Notes: a model not told the origin generated them from the sequence alone. A stretch of 64,000 nt of DNA from Shimia isoporae (GCF_004346865.1 NZ_SMGR01000002.1:532995-596994); one strand, 5' to 3'; positions 16,750-26,314 are shown, counted from the stretch's first letter. Numbers and translations are program-made.

Positions 16750-17685
16750 ATGCCCACCGTACTTTTCACGCACCAGAGTTCCCTCAATCACCAAACGCCC
16801 GCGGGCCATCCGGAGCAAATCGCCCGCATCGAACATATCAATGCCGCGCTCAACGCTCCGCAATTTGCAGCGCTTGACCGGCGCGATGCTCCGAACTGCG
16901 ACGACACCGATATTCTGCTGTGCCACCCACAGGCCCATCTGGATGCAATCACCAACGCAGAACCAGCGTCGGGCACCGTCGCGCTGGACGGAGACACCCA
17001 TATGTCCCCGGGGTCGACCACGGCCGCCCGCCATGCCGTGGGTGGCTGTGTGGCCGCGGTCGATGCGGTTCTTTCCGGTGATGCAAACAACGCATTTGTC
17101 TCGTGCCGCCCACCGGGTCACCACGCGGAACAGACCACGCCAATGGGGTTTTGCCTCTTTGGAACCGCGGCCATCGCTGCCAAACACGCGCTTGAACGGC
17201 ATGGCCTTTCGCGGGTTGCCGTGGTCGACTTCGACGTCCATCACGGCAATGGCACACAAGCCCTTTTGTGGGACGAGCCCCGCTCGTTGTTCATCACGTC
17301 TCACCAAAATCCGCTTTGGCCCGGAACCGGAATGCCGGGCGAGACAGGCGCCTCCAATAACGTGCAGAACTGGCCCCTCCCGCCGCACTCCGACGGCCGC
17401 TTGATGCGCGCCACGTACGAGGCCGAAATTTTTCCCGCATTGCGCCATTTCAAACCTGAGTTATTGATCATCTCTGCCGGTTTTGACGCCCACGCCGACG
17501 ACCCGCTGGCGCAACTCAACTGGGCCACCGAAGATTTCGCATGGCTGACGCGCGAACTCTGCGGCATCGCTCGCGAATGTTGTGACGGCAAGGTGGTCTC
17601 GACTTTGGAAGGCGGATATGATCTGAACGCCTTGGCGGCTTCGGTCGCCGCACATGTCCAAGTTTTGATGGAGTCTGCCGCATGA
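16750..17685 (+). CDS. Histone deacetylase-like amidohydrolase
   Basis: This 311-residue arginase-deacetylase-fold enzyme would be a zinc hydrolase of acetylated small molecules or lysines. Catalytic and metal motifs are complete: RPPGHHAE (catalytic His pair), VDFDVHHGNGTQ (zinc Asp and His), SAGFDAHADDPLA (second zinc Asp) and LEGGYD. It is cytoplasmic, without a signal peptide. Its TGA overlaps the xseB ATG (ATGA), making it the first gene of a run with xseB, ispA and dxs. The substrate is unknown; bacterial relatives act on acetylpolyamines or acetylated enzymes. The start has no clear ribosome site. Confidence 0.9.
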   Translation: MPTVLFTHQSSLNHQTPAGHPEQIARIEHINAALNAPQFAALDRRDAPNCDDTDILLCHPQAHLDAITNAEPASGTVALDGDTHMSPGSTTAARHAVGGCVAAVDAVLSGDANNAFVSCRPPGHHAEQTTPMGFCLFGTAAIAAKHALERHGLSRVAVVDFDVHHGNGTQALLWDEPRSLFITSHQNPLWPGTGMPGETGASNNVQNWPLPPHSDGRLMRATYEAEIFPALRHFKPELLIISAGFDAHADDPLAQLNWATEDFAWLTRELCGIARECCDGKVVSTLEGGYDLNALAASVAAHVQVLMESAA

Positions 17686-17924
17686 GTGACACGCCAATCA
17701 GCGAAATGAGCTTCGAAGCCGCCATGCGCGAGCTTGAACAGGTTGTCGGTCAACTGGAACGCGGCGATGTGGAACTCGAAAAATCCATCGCGCTGTACGA
17801 ACGCGGCGCCGAGCTGAAAAAGCGCTGTGAGGCAAAGCTCAAGGAAGCCGAGGAAAAAGTGGCCGCGATCACGCTGGACGGCGACGGTAACCCCAAAGGG
17901 CTGACCCCCGTCGAAGGCATGTAA
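17682..17924 (+). CDS. xseB: Exodeoxyribonuclease VII small subunit
   Basis: This 80-residue protein is the small subunit of the single-strand-specific exonuclease VII, which acts with XseA. The family core is present: MSFEAAMRELEQVVGQLERGDVELE in two parts, then KSIALYERGAELKKRCEAKLKEAEEKV. It is mostly helical. It overlaps the preceding gene by four bases and precedes ispA, the usual alphaproteobacterial arrangement. The large subunit gene is not in the window. Confidence 0.93.
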   Translation: MSDTPISEMSFEAAMRELEQVVGQLERGDVELEKSIALYERGAELKKRCEAKLKEAEEKVAAITLDGDGNPKGLTPVEGM

Positions 17925-17960
17925 CGCACCCGTTCGCTGACTCGAATACAGGACCGTTCG

Positions 17961-18830
17961 GTGTTCCAGACCCGTCTCAAAGAAACTGCATCCCTGATTG
18001 AAGCCCACCTGCAAGCCGTGATGGCTCCGTTGGGCGATCTTCCAGTTGTCGAAGCCATGCGCTACGCAAGCGCCGGAGGCAAACGCCTGCGCGCGTTTTT
18101 GGTGCTGGAAAGCGCGCGTTTGCATGGAGTGGCACAGGCAAACGCCATTTGGCCGGCCGGCGCCATCGAAATGATCCACGCATATTCTCTAGTGCACGAC
18201 GATCTTCCCTGTATGGATGACGACGAGTTGCGTCGCGGCCTGCCAACCGTGCACGTGAAATGGGATGAAACGACCGCCGTATTGGCGGGGGACGCGCTCC
18301 AAACTCTTGGCTTTGAAAGCGTGTCGCGATCAGAGTGTCATCCCGATCCGCTGGTTCGTGCTGACCTCACCGTGACACTCGCCCGCGCGGCAGGAGCCCA
18401 AGGGATGGTTCTGGGCCAAGCGCTCGACATTGCTGCTGAAACGGCCCCCACCCCGCTCACTCTGGACGAGATAACGCACCTTCAGGCGGGAAAGACCGGA
18501 GCATTGATCGCATGGTCTGCAACCGCTGGCGCCATGATGGCACGGGCAGACACCGCACCACTGATGCGTTACGCAACCGACCTCGGTCTCGCCTTCCAGA
18601 TTGCAGATGACATTCTGGATATCGAAGGCGATGCGGACAAGGTCGGCAAGGCCGTCGGCAAGGACGTCGACGCGGGCAAAGCCACCTTTGTTTCCTTGCT
18701 CGGACTGGATGGCGCCAAGGCGCGAGCCCGCGACCTTGTGACGGATGCATGCGACGCGCTTTCGCCTTATGGTCAAGATGCTGATACCTTGCGGGAGGCC
18801 GCCCGTTTCGTTATCTCGCGGGACAGCTAG
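17961..18830 (+). CDS. ispA: Polyprenyl (farnesyl/geranylgeranyl) diphosphate synthase
   Basis: This 289-residue trans-prenyltransferase condenses IPP with allylic diphosphates. The first aspartate-rich motif is VHDDLPCMDDDELRRG and the second is FQIADDILDIEGD; the GKRLRAFLVLESARL region supplies basic contacts. It starts at GTG (17961), as no in-frame ATG precedes the conserved N terminus. It sits between xseB and dxs, linking it to the non-mevalonate isoprenoid supply. Chain length (C15 or C20) cannot be settled from the sequence. Confidence 0.92.
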   Translation: MFQTRLKETASLIEAHLQAVMAPLGDLPVVEAMRYASAGGKRLRAFLVLESARLHGVAQANAIWPAGAIEMIHAYSLVHDDLPCMDDDELRRGLPTVHVKWDETTAVLAGDALQTLGFESVSRSECHPDPLVRADLTVTLARAAGAQGMVLGQALDIAAETAPTPLTLDEITHLQAGKTGALIAWSATAGAMMARADTAPLMRYATDLGLAFQIADDILDIEGDADKVGKAVGKDVDAGKATFVSLLGLDGAKARARDLVTDACDALSPYGQDADTLREAARFVISRDS

Positions 18831-18845
18831 CAAAAGGCACGCGCG

Positions 18846-20774
18846 ATGTCCGCCAGACCAGAGACCCCCCTGCTTGATCAGGTCACTTCTCCGGAAGACT
18901 TGAAACAGTTTTCAGACGCCCAGCTGACCCAGTTGGCGCACGAGCTGCGCTCCGAAACTATTTCTGCCGTGTCCGAAACAGGCGGCCACCTCGGCGCGGG
19001 TCTCGGCGTGGTGGAGCTGACGGTTGCTCTACACGCTATTTTTGATACGCCCCGCGACAAGATCGTCTGGGATGTGGGTCACCAATGCTATCCGCACAAA
19101 ATCCTTACCGGCCGCCGCGATCGCATCCGGACCTTGCGTCAGGAGGGCGGCCTTTCCGGTTTCACCAAACGCTCCGAGTCGGTCTACGACCCCTTTGGCG
19201 CCGCCCACAGTTCCACCTCGATTTCCGCCGCGCTTGGTTTTGCCACCGCCCGTGACCTTGGCGGCCAATGCGACGGCGGGCTTGGTGATGCCATCGCCGT
19301 TATCGGCGACGGCTCGATCACCGCGGGCATGGCCTATGAGGCAATGAACAACGCGGGCCACCTGAAAAAACGCCTCTTTGTGGTTCTGAACGACAACGAC
19401 ATGTCCATCGCGCCGCCGGTTGGCGCAATGTCGGAGTATCTGAGCCGCCTTTATGCGGGCGAGCCGTTTCAGGAATTCAAAGCCGCGGCCAAAGGCGCAG
19501 TCTCGCTTTTGCCCGAACCCTTCCGCGAAGGTGCCAAACGCGCCAAGGAAATGATCAAGGGCATGGCCGTGGGTGGCACTCTTTTTGAAGAGCTCGGCTT
19601 TTCCTATGTCGGCCCGATTGACGGGCACGACATGGACCAGCTTCTGCCAATTCTGCGCACCTTGCGTCAGCGCGCAACCGGTCCGGTGATGCTGCATATC
19701 ATCACCAAAAAGGGCAAAGGCTATGCTCCGGCCGAAGGCGCACCGGACAAGGGCCACGCCACCGCGAAATTTGATGTGGTGACCGGCAAACAGCAGAAAG
19801 CACCCTCAAACGCTCCGTCCTACACTTCTGTTTTTGGCAAAGCACTGACCGAGCTCGCAGCCGACGACCCGCGCATCTGCGCCGTGACCGCCGCCATGCC
19901 TGACGGTACAGGCCTGAACCTGTTTGCCGAACGTTACCCAAGCCGGTGTTTTGACGTCGCCATTGCCGAGCAACATGGCGTGACCTTCTCCGCTGCATTG
20001 GCTGCGGGCGGTATGAAACCTTTCTGCGCGATGTATTCGACGTTCCTGCAACGCGGATACGATCAGGTTGTCCACGATGTCGCCATTCAACGGCTGCCAG
20101 TACGCTTCGCCATCGATCGCGCTGGTTTGGTTGGCGCCGATGGAGCCACACACGCTGGCAGTTTCGACATCGCCTACATGGCCAATCTGCCGGGCATGGT
20201 GGTCATGGCTGCAGCCGATGAAGCCGAGTTGAAACACATGGTTGCCACAGCAGCCGCCTACGATGACGGCCCGATCGCGTTCCGCTATCCACGCGGCGAA
20301 GGCGTAGGGGTGGAACTGCCGGAAAAGGGCGATGTGCTGGAAATCGGCAAAGGCCGCATAGTGACCGACGGCAAGCGAGTCGCGCTTCTGTCTTTCGGTA
20401 CCCGTCTTTCAGAAGTCCAGAAAGCCTGCGAAGCTCTGTCCTCCAAAGGCATCTCTCCCACAATCGCAGATGCCCGCTTTGCCAAACCCTTGGACGAGGC
20501 AATGATCCTCGATCTGGCCGCCAATCACGAAGCGCTGATCACCATCGAGGAAGGGGCGATCGGTGGCTTCGGCAGCCACGTGGCCCAGCTGCTTGCGGAA
20601 AACGGTGTGTTCGACCACGGCCTGAAATTCCGCTCGATGGTTCTGCCCGACATCTTTATTGATCAGGCCTCGCCCAAAGCGATGTACGATGTCGCTGCGA
20701 TGAACGCCGAACAGATTGAATCCAAAGTACTCGACACATTGGGCATCGCCCAAATCGGCGAAAAATCCGCCTGA
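18846..20774 (+). CDS. dxs: 1-deoxy-D-xylulose-5-phosphate synthase
   Basis: This 642-residue thiamine-diphosphate enzyme joins pyruvate and glyceraldehyde 3-phosphate in the first step of the MEP isoprenoid pathway. Landmarks are [15 protein letters not shown] near the N terminus, the TPP motif [18 protein letters not shown], the catalytic glutamate in [14 protein letters not shown], and [21 protein letters not shown]. Length is normal. It lies 15 bases after ispA. As a TPP enzyme it depends on the cofactor imported by thiBPQ 8 kb away, although nothing links their regulation in the sequence. Confidence 0.96.
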   Translation: MSARPETPLLDQVTSPEDLKQFSDAQLTQLAHELRSETISAVSETGGHLGAGLGVVELTVALHAIFDTPRDKIVWDVGHQCYPHKILTGRRDRIRTLRQEGGLSGFTKRSESVYDPFGAAHSSTSISAALGFATARDLGGQCDGGLGDAIAVIGDGSITAGMAYEAMNNAGHLKKRLFVVLNDNDMSIAPPVGAMSEYLSRLYAGEPFQEFKAAAKGAVSLLPEPFREGAKRAKEMIKGMAVGGTLFEELGFSYVGPIDGHDMDQLLPILRTLRQRATGPVMLHIITKKGKGYAPAEGAPDKGHATAKFDVVTGKQQKAPSNAPSYTSVFGKALTELAADDPRICAVTAAMPDGTGLNLFAERYPSRCFDVAIAEQHGVTFSAALAAGGMKPFCAMYSTFLQRGYDQVVHDVAIQRLPVRFAIDRAGLVGADGATHAGSFDIAYMANLPGMVVMAAADEAELKHMVATAAAYDDGPIAFRYPRGEGVGVELPEKGDVLEIGKGRIVTDGKRVALLSFGTRLSEVQKACEALSSKGISPTIADARFAKPLDEAMILDLAANHEALITIEEGAIGGFGSHVAQLLAENGVFDHGLKFRSMVLPDIFIDQASPKAMYDVAAMNAEQIESKVLDTLGIAQIGEKSA

Positions 20775-20796
20775 CTTCCAAAGGTTGCGGGTTTAT

Positions 20797-20856
20797 GCAG
20801 CTTCGCTGCACGGAACAGCCAAGCTGTTCCTATGGGTATTTGGGACCAGTAAGAAA
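20797..20856 (+). repeat. Double hairpin plus GGGTATTTG..ACCAG box, copy 1
   Basis: Between dxs and the convergent SDR gene lie two hairpins: GCAGC/GCTGC (20797-20809) and GGAACAG/CTGTTCC (20812-20830). They are followed by GGGTATTTGGGACCAGTAAG at 20834-20853. The same hairpin-then-box arrangement recurs at 30423-30467. It probably works at 3' ends of transcripts, as a terminator or processing site; there is no T-tract. Confidence 0.5.
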
Positions 20857-20857
20857 C

Positions 20858-21709
20858 TCAGTCGCGTTCTTCGTCCAACATCGCTTTGAGCGCGTCGCGA
20901 TAGTTGGGATACTTCAGAACCACGCCCAGCTCCTCTTTGATGCGCGTATTCCTCACCCGCTTGCTGTCAGAATAGAAACTGCGCGCCATCGGGCTCATCT
21001 CGGCGTCTTCGAACGCCACTTCGGGTGGCGGCTCCATGCCTAACAGCTCGGCCGCGTAGGTCAGAATGTCCTGCGGTGGCGCGGGGCTGTCATCACACAC
21101 GTTGTAAACCCGTCCCGGGTCGGGCCGATTCATCGAAGCTTCAAGAACCTGGGCGATATCGTCGACATGAGCACGCGAAAACACCTGGTTCTTCTTGATG
21201 ATCCGCCGTGCCGTACCGCGTCTGAGCTTGGCAAAGGGCCCTCGTCCCGGTCCATAGATGCCCGCAAGCCTGAACACATGTAAGGGCAATCCTTCGACGG
21301 TCTGCCATTCAGCCTCGGCCTTTACCCGCATCTTGCCGCGCATCCCGCCCGGGTCCAGCGGCGTGTCCTCGTCGACCCAACCGCCGTCCATGTCGCCATA
21401 GACGCCCGTCGTGGACAAGTAACCGACCCATTCCAGACCACCTGCCTTTGCCAGAGCGTCTCGCCCAGCGCGCAACACAGGATCACCGTCTTCGTCCGGA
21501 CGGATCGAACTCAGCACGTGTGTCACACCCTCAAGGGCCGCCTCAAAGTCAATCGGCCAGAGCATCGGCGTAACCCCTCCGGAGCGCAATTCATCCATTT
21601 GGGTCTCATCGCGAAGCGTCCCGACCACGGTCCACCCCTGCGGCACCAGACGACGCGCCAATGCACGTGCCGTGTAACCATGTCCTAACGAAAGCAGTGT
21701 CTTTGTCAT
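20858..21709 (-). CDS. SDR-family NAD(P)-dependent epimerase/reductase-like protein
   Basis: This 283-residue Rossmann-fold protein has a degenerate glycine motif at its N terminus (LSLGHGYTARALARRL instead of GxxGxxG). It has a YLSTTGVYGDMDGGWVDE segment where extended SDRs carry Ser-Tyr, and RLAGIYGPGRGPFAKLRRG, typical of the YeeZ/SDR_a5-like group. The ATG at 21709 was chosen because the longer frame to 21769 adds a non-conserved leader. The partner, if any, is unknown. It diverges from a methyltransferase gene 80 bases away. Confidence 0.8.
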   Translation of the reverse strand: MTKTLLSLGHGYTARALARRLVPQGWTVVGTLRDETQMDELRSGGVTPMLWPIDFEAALEGVTHVLSSIRPDEDGDPVLRAGRDALAKAGGLEWVGYLSTTGVYGDMDGGWVDEDTPLDPGGMRGKMRVKAEAEWQTVEGLPLHVFRLAGIYGPGRGPFAKLRRGTARRIIKKNQVFSRAHVDDIAQVLEASMNRPDPGRVYNVCDDSPAPPQDILTYAAELLGMEPPPEVAFEDAEMSPMARSFYSDSKRVRNTRIKEELGVVLKYPNYRDALKAMLDEERD

Positions 21710-21789
21710 GGCCGCACCCTGCAGCCGCAGGCCAGCGCCCGCAAGGCCGTTCGCTTGATTTTTCAGCAACGCTCCCTTTCAGTGAAGGC

Positions 21790-22422
21790 ATGTGCCCAAA
21801 AAACGATCCCTCTCTAGAAGCAGCTTATGCGCTGAATACACCCGAAGACTCCAAACGCCTTTATGCGGAATGGGCAGAAACCTATGATCACGATTTTGCA
21901 GCGGCCTCTCACTACATTCTGCACCTGCAGGTCGCCCGCCACTTTGCCAAGTCGGGTGGCGCAGGACCCATTCTGGATGTGGGTGCCGGTACGGGACTTC
22001 TGGCCGAAGCACTGACCCCCTTGATAAAAGCGGAGATCGACGGAACCGATATATCGGCCGAGATGCTGAAAAGGGCCCGTGCAAAAGGCGTTTACAGGCA
22101 CCTTTTTACCGGCGATCTGACCCGCGCGTTGCCCTTGGCAAACGGTACGTACCGCGGCGTGGTCAGTTCGGGAACCTTCACCAACGGGCACGTCGGACCG
22201 GAGGCATTCGACGAATTGTTGCGGGTCACTGATTCACGCGGGTTGATCGCCGTGTCGATCAACACAAAGCATTACGACAATGCGGGATTCGCCGAAAAAC
22301 TAGACTCTATTCAGGCCCAAATCTACGATTTGACGCTGCAAGAGGTACGCATATATGACGACGGCGCAACCGGTGCGCACAAGGACGACACCGCCTTCGT
22401 CGCGCTCTTTCGCAAAGGGTGA
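21790..22422 (+). CDS. Class I SAM-dependent methyltransferase
   Basis: The 210-residue product has the SAM-binding motif I ILDVGAGTGLLAEAL, an acidic residue ending motif II in IDGTDISAEML, and a motif IV-like VVSSGTFTNGHV. The AEWAETYDHDF stretch before motif I is common in UbiE-like small-molecule methyltransferases. The ATG at 21790 follows GAAGG. The substrate is unknown. Its stop abuts the stop of the opposite caiD-like gene with no base between. Confidence 0.82.
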   Translation: MCPKNDPSLEAAYALNTPEDSKRLYAEWAETYDHDFAAASHYILHLQVARHFAKSGGAGPILDVGAGTGLLAEALTPLIKAEIDGTDISAEMLKRARAKGVYRHLFTGDLTRALPLANGTYRGVVSSGTFTNGHVGPEAFDELLRVTDSRGLIAVSINTKHYDNAGFAEKLDSIQAQIYDLTLQEVRIYDDGATGAHKDDTAFVALFRKG

Positions 22423-23208
22423 TTACTTGCCTTTCCACACCGGATCGCGCTTCTCAGCAAAGGCCTTGGCTCCCTCAAGCTGATCCTCGCTGTCATAGAG
22501 AACGTCGACTGTCCGCAGCTGCCGCTTTGTGATGCGGTTCATCGCATCCTGGAACTTCGCATCTTCCGCGTCGCGAACAATTTCCTTGATCGCCGCGTAG
22601 ACCAGGGGCGGACCCGAAGCCAGCAAGGCGGCCAGATCCCAAGCCCGTTCCATCAACGAGTCGGCAGGAACGATCTCGTTCACCAATCCCCAGCGGTGCG
22701 CCTCTTCCGCGTCAAACCAACGTCCTGTCAGCAGTAACTCCATCGCGATATGATACGGAATGCGCTTGGGGAGTTTCACGCTTGCTGCATCTGCCACAGT
22801 ACCGGACCGGATTTCCGGCAGGGCAAATGTCGCATGATCCGCTGCAATGATCATGTCCGCTGAGATGGCCAGTTCCAGCCCACCGCCGCAGGCTATGCCA
22901 TTGACCGCCGCGATCACGGGTTTGTTCATATCGCGCATTTCCTGCAGCCCGCCAAAGCCGCCAACGCCATAATCGCCGTCGACTTCGTCGCCATCCGCTG
23001 CCGCTTTCAGATCCCAGCCGGGGCAAAAGAACTTCTCCCCTGCGCCGGTCAAAATCGCCACCCGCAGGTCTGGGTCATCGCGAAATTCCCGAAAAACGTC
23101 CCCCATGACGCGACTTGTCACCAAATCAATCGCATTGGCCTTGGGCCGGTCCAGCGTCACTTCCAGAATCGCACCGTCGCGCCGCGTTTTTACAGGGCTG
23201 TCACTCAT
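22423..23208 (-). CDS. caiD: Carnitinyl-CoA dehydratase-like enoyl-CoA hydratase
   Basis: This 261-residue crotonase-fold enzyme has an oxyanion hole formed around FFCPGWDLKAAA and ACGGGLELAISAD, with an acidic residue in ALPEIRSG. The C terminus SEDQLEGAKAFAEKRDPVWK is nearly the same as that of E. coli CaiD, as is GWDLKAAA, so the crotonobetainyl-CoA/carnitinyl-CoA reaction is the best guess. The ATG at 23208 follows AAGGATGAT. It is last in a minus-strand run with a DJ-1-like gene, an acyl-CoA ligase and an acyl-CoA dehydrogenase, consistent with acyl-CoA catabolism. Confidence 0.78.
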   Translation of the reverse strand: MSDSPVKTRRDGAILEVTLDRPKANAIDLVTSRVMGDVFREFRDDPDLRVAILTGAGEKFFCPGWDLKAAADGDEVDGDYGVGGFGGLQEMRDMNKPVIAAVNGIACGGGLELAISADMIIAADHATFALPEIRSGTVADAASVKLPKRIPYHIAMELLLTGRWFDAEEAHRWGLVNEIVPADSLMERAWDLAALLASGPPLVYAAIKEIVRDAEDAKFQDAMNRITKRQLRTVDVLYDSEDQLEGAKAFAEKRDPVWKGK

Positions 23209-23209
23209 A

Positions 23210-23818
23210 TCATCCTTCCCCGACCGCGAACGGATCATTGTTCGCGTCTCTGTTTGCTTCGTATTCGGCCCAAACGGCCGCTTGCTTAGCTGCATCGTCG
23301 CCCAACAAGTCCGCAATCACCTGCAGGCTCATGTCAGTGCCCGCAGATACGCCCGAACTCGTGTAGAATTTTCCGTCCTTCACCCACCGTGCGCTCCGCC
23401 GCCAATCCACGGTCTCGGTTTTGCTGATCTCGCAGACCCAATCAAAAGCAAGTTTATTGGTGGTTGCCGCCCGCCCGTCCAAAAGACCAGCACGCGCCAA
23501 TAGAGCGGATCCCGTGCACACACTCGTGACAACTTGCGCCTCTGCACTGGCCGCACGCAGCCAGTCCAGCATCGCGCCATTGTCCACCTCGACCCGCGTG
23601 CCCTTGCCACCCGGCACAAGCAAAATGTCGTAAGCCGTTCCATCTGCAAAAGTCGCATCCGGCACCACCGAAGGTCCGCCGGAGGATTTCGCAGACCTTC
23701 CGGTTTCGCCCACGGCTTTGACCTCGAACTGGTCCCGAAACATCGAGAACATCTCGAGAGGACCGAAATAGTCCAGCATTTCGAAACCGTCAAAAATAAC
23801 CGCGCCAATCGTTCGCAT
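23210..23818 (-). CDS. DJ-1/PfpI-family protein
   Basis: This 202-residue flavodoxin-like protein has the nucleophile elbow around C101 (VVTSVCTGSALLARAGLLDG). The SVCTGS form, with a preceding acidic residue in FGPLEMF, resembles isocyanide hydratases and the sensing domain of GlxA regulators. Here it stands alone without a DNA-binding domain. The ATG shares one base with the ligase stop (TGATG), so translation is coupled. Its role in the acyl-CoA cluster is unknown. Confidence 0.82.
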   Translation of the reverse strand: MRTIGAVIFDGFEMLDYFGPLEMFSMFRDQFEVKAVGETGRSAKSSGGPSVVPDATFADGTAYDILLVPGGKGTRVEVDNGAMLDWLRAASAEAQVVTSVCTGSALLARAGLLDGRAATTNKLAFDWVCEISKTETVDWRRSARWVKDGKFYTSSGVSAGTDMSLQVIADLLGDDAAKQAAVWAEYEANRDANNDPFAVGEG

Positions 23819-25836
23819 CACAAGGCCCTTCTAATCAAAGCATCCGCCGCCACAGCACGCTCTGGCGTACAAATCAGGGGATTGATCTCAGCCTCTTCAA
23901 TGCTGTCCAAATTGGCAAGCACATAGGCCTGGAGCGCCTCGATTGCGTCGAGAACAGCCTCCAAATCGGCTGCGCCGGCGCCACGATAGCCGGAAAGAAT
24001 TTTGTGAGTTTTGAGCCTTGTTAGTGACTGTTTTACCTGATTTCTGGATACCGGAACCAGCAGGGAGACGCGATCTTCCAACAGTTCTGTCAATACGCCA
24101 CCTGCGGCGATCGTAAGCACAAAGCCATGTGCAGGGTCGCGCGTTATTCCGACCAGTAGCTCGGCAACTCCGCGGTCTATCATTTCTTCTACAAGGAACG
24201 TTTCGGTCGGCATTGATGTGGCGGCGGCGTCCAGCACTTCATGCGAAAGATGGAGTTTGACAGCACCGGCTTCGGTTTTGTGGGCAATGCCACGCCCCTT
24301 GAGAACCAAGGGAGCCTGAAGGTCTCTGGCGGCTTCAGAAAGTCCGTTTTTGGCTTTAATAGAGACTGATTTTGGCACGTCCATCCCATGCTCGGCCAGA
24401 GCCGATTTGGCCTCTCCTTCGTCGAGGACCATCGTCTCTTGCGCAGGCGCGGGCAACGCCAGTGCCAGCGCATCTGGCGCGGTAATCCGCGCGGTTGCCG
24501 CCGCTGCCTCAACGGCCTCACGCAGCCCGTACATCGGCACGACTCCCCCGGCGACCAGTTCAATCGCGGTATCTGTGGGCATCAACTCCGGAAGGCTCGC
24601 AACCACGGCCATTGGCCTGCCTGTCGCGGCTCTGGCCATTATCGCGGCCCGCGTCGCGCAGTCCCAGTCCTCTCGGTTTTCAGGTGGGTAGTCCACTACG
24701 GAAAATGTCAGGCCGATGTGATCCGCCATCATAGCGCCCCAGGCCTGAGCCATCGCGTTCTCATCCCGCCAAATGTAGGTGTGATAGTCCAACGGATTGG
24801 CCAAAGCGACCATTGGCCCAAGAACGTTGCCAAGCGCGTCCTTTTGCGGTCCGGTCAACTTTGGAAACGTCAGCCCGGTGCCCAGCGCCGTATCGGCCAT
24901 CAGACTTGCCTCGCCACCGGAACAACTGATCGAAGAAACCGTTGGCGCCTCGAGCGGCCCCACCATGTGCAACAGCTTCAAAGCTTCCAGAAAAACGGTC
25001 AAATCCCTGACCCGAGCGAAGCCCAGCCGCTCTATCAAGGCCTCGGCCCCTGCATCGCTCCCCGCGAGCGACGCAGTGTGGCTGACTGTCGCCGCCTGAG
25101 CCTCATCGCTCGCGCCTACCTTAAGGGCCACAACAGGAACCCCTTTCTCAAACGCTTTCGCCGCCAGGGTCTCCCACGCCCTAAGGTCTGTGAATCCTTC
25201 GATGTGCAATCCGATTGCCGTCACCCTCGGATCATCCAGGAACGCGCCCGCAATCTCTGCCTGACTCAGCTGCGCCATGTTTCCGCACGTCGCAACATAT
25301 GCGATCGGCACACCGCGCTGCTGGTTGGTCAGGTTGATCGCGATATTTGAGCTTTGAGTCAGGATCGCTACCCCTCTGTCGACCGGCGCACATCCGTGCT
25401 GATCCGGCCACAAAACGGCGCCATCCAGCGCATTGATCACGCCATAACAATTAGGCCCAAGGATGGGCATGTCTCCCGCAGCCGCAACCAAATGCGCCTG
25501 CAAATCATCCCCCGAGGCATCTTCGGCAGCGGCTTCCGAAAAGCCCGAAGCAAAGCACACCGCGCCGCCTGCACCGACCTCGGACAATGCGGCCACGGCC
25601 TCTATTGTCGCATGCCGGTTGATACCCACGAAAGCGGCATCTGGCGCGGCGGGCAAATCCTCAATTGTTGAAAACGCTGGATGGCCGCCGACGTCTGACG
25701 CCTTGGGGTGCACTGGCCAGATCGCACCGGTGAAACCCATCTTTTCCATCTGACGAACAACTTCACCGCACCAGGCGCCGCCACCAATCACCGCAACCGA
25801 TTTGGGCTGTATTAGTCTCGAAAGATCACGCGTCAT
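23818..25836 (-). CDS. ADP-forming acyl-CoA ligase (acetate-CoA ligase family)
   Basis: The 672-residue single-chain enzyme has the CoA-binding Rossmann domain first (LIQPKSVAVIGGGAW). The succinyl-CoA-ligase-like domains follow, with the conserved LGPNCYG and the phospho-histidine region at ATVSHTASLAGSD. An ATP-grasp domain is at the C terminus (LVLKGRGIAHKTEAGAV, then AEINPLICTPERAVAADALI). Such enzymes make acyl-CoA from a carboxylate with ATP going to ADP and phosphate. With a CaiD-like hydratase beside it, a carnitine-related substrate is plausible but unproved. The ATG at 25836 begins the conserved MTRDLSRL; further upstream the frame is non-conserved. Confidence 0.85.
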   Translation of the reverse strand: MTRDLSRLIQPKSVAVIGGGAWCGEVVRQMEKMGFTGAIWPVHPKASDVGGHPAFSTIEDLPAAPDAAFVGINRHATIEAVAALSEVGAGGAVCFASGFSEAAAEDASGDDLQAHLVAAAGDMPILGPNCYGVINALDGAVLWPDQHGCAPVDRGVAILTQSSNIAINLTNQQRGVPIAYVATCGNMAQLSQAEIAGAFLDDPRVTAIGLHIEGFTDLRAWETLAAKAFEKGVPVVALKVGASDEAQAATVSHTASLAGSDAGAEALIERLGFARVRDLTVFLEALKLLHMVGPLEAPTVSSISCSGGEASLMADTALGTGLTFPKLTGPQKDALGNVLGPMVALANPLDYHTYIWRDENAMAQAWGAMMADHIGLTFSVVDYPPENREDWDCATRAAIMARAATGRPMAVVASLPELMPTDTAIELVAGGVVPMYGLREAVEAAAATARITAPDALALALPAPAQETMVLDEGEAKSALAEHGMDVPKSVSIKAKNGLSEAARDLQAPLVLKGRGIAHKTEAGAVKLHLSHEVLDAAATSMPTETFLVEEMIDRGVAELLVGITRDPAHGFVLTIAAGGVLTELLEDRVSLLVPVSRNQVKQSLTRLKTHKILSGYRGAGAADLEAVLDAIEALQAYVLANLDSIEEAEINPLICTPERAVAADALIRRAL

Positions 25837-25972
25837 ATTCCGGATGTCTCCATGGATTCTGACCGTAGGTGCTGGGGGTTTTGGTCCATTAGGTTCGCAT
25901 CGATACCGACAACCTCGACCCGCCACGCAGCGTCGGTTACCCAAGATTGACCGTTGCAAGAGCCGCGACGAT

Positions 25973-26248
25973 TTACCGGTCGAGGTGTCCCAAATCCCGT
26001 TCCGGATCGATCACGTGGCGCAGTCGCTTCTTGATCTCTTTGGTCTCCGGAAAACCGCCGTCGCGTTTGCGATCCCAGATGGTCTTGCCATCTACTTCGA
26101 TCCGATAGGTGCCTGGCACCTCCGCCGGCGCTATCGTCACGCCATGCAACGCGTCGCCGAAGGTTTGTAGCAATTCCTGCGCCATCCATCCGGCACGCAA
26201 CAGCCAGTTGCACCCGACACAATAGCTGATCGTCACCGCCGGTTTCAT
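25973..26248 (-). CDS. SelT/SelW/SelH (Rdx)-family selenoprotein-like redox protein
   Basis: This 91-residue thioredoxin-fold protein of the Rdx family has the motif ISYCVGCNWLLRA near the N terminus. CxxC stands where selenoproteins have CxxU, and VPGTYRIEVDGKTIWDRKRDGGFPE is the conserved second half in two parts. The ATG at 26248 starts at the family N terminus. It lies between the acyl-CoA ligase and acyl-CoA dehydrogenase genes on the same strand, with about 65-135 base gaps. Its role there is unclear. Confidence 0.88.
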   Translation of the reverse strand: MKPAVTISYCVGCNWLLRAGWMAQELLQTFGDALHGVTIAPAEVPGTYRIEVDGKTIWDRKRDGGFPETKEIKKRLRHVIDPERDLGHLDR

Positions 26249-26314
26249 TTCGCGCCTCCAATGGGGTTTCGCCCCACTTGTGCCGCGCGACGGTGCAGGA
26301 CGCAACGCCCCTCA

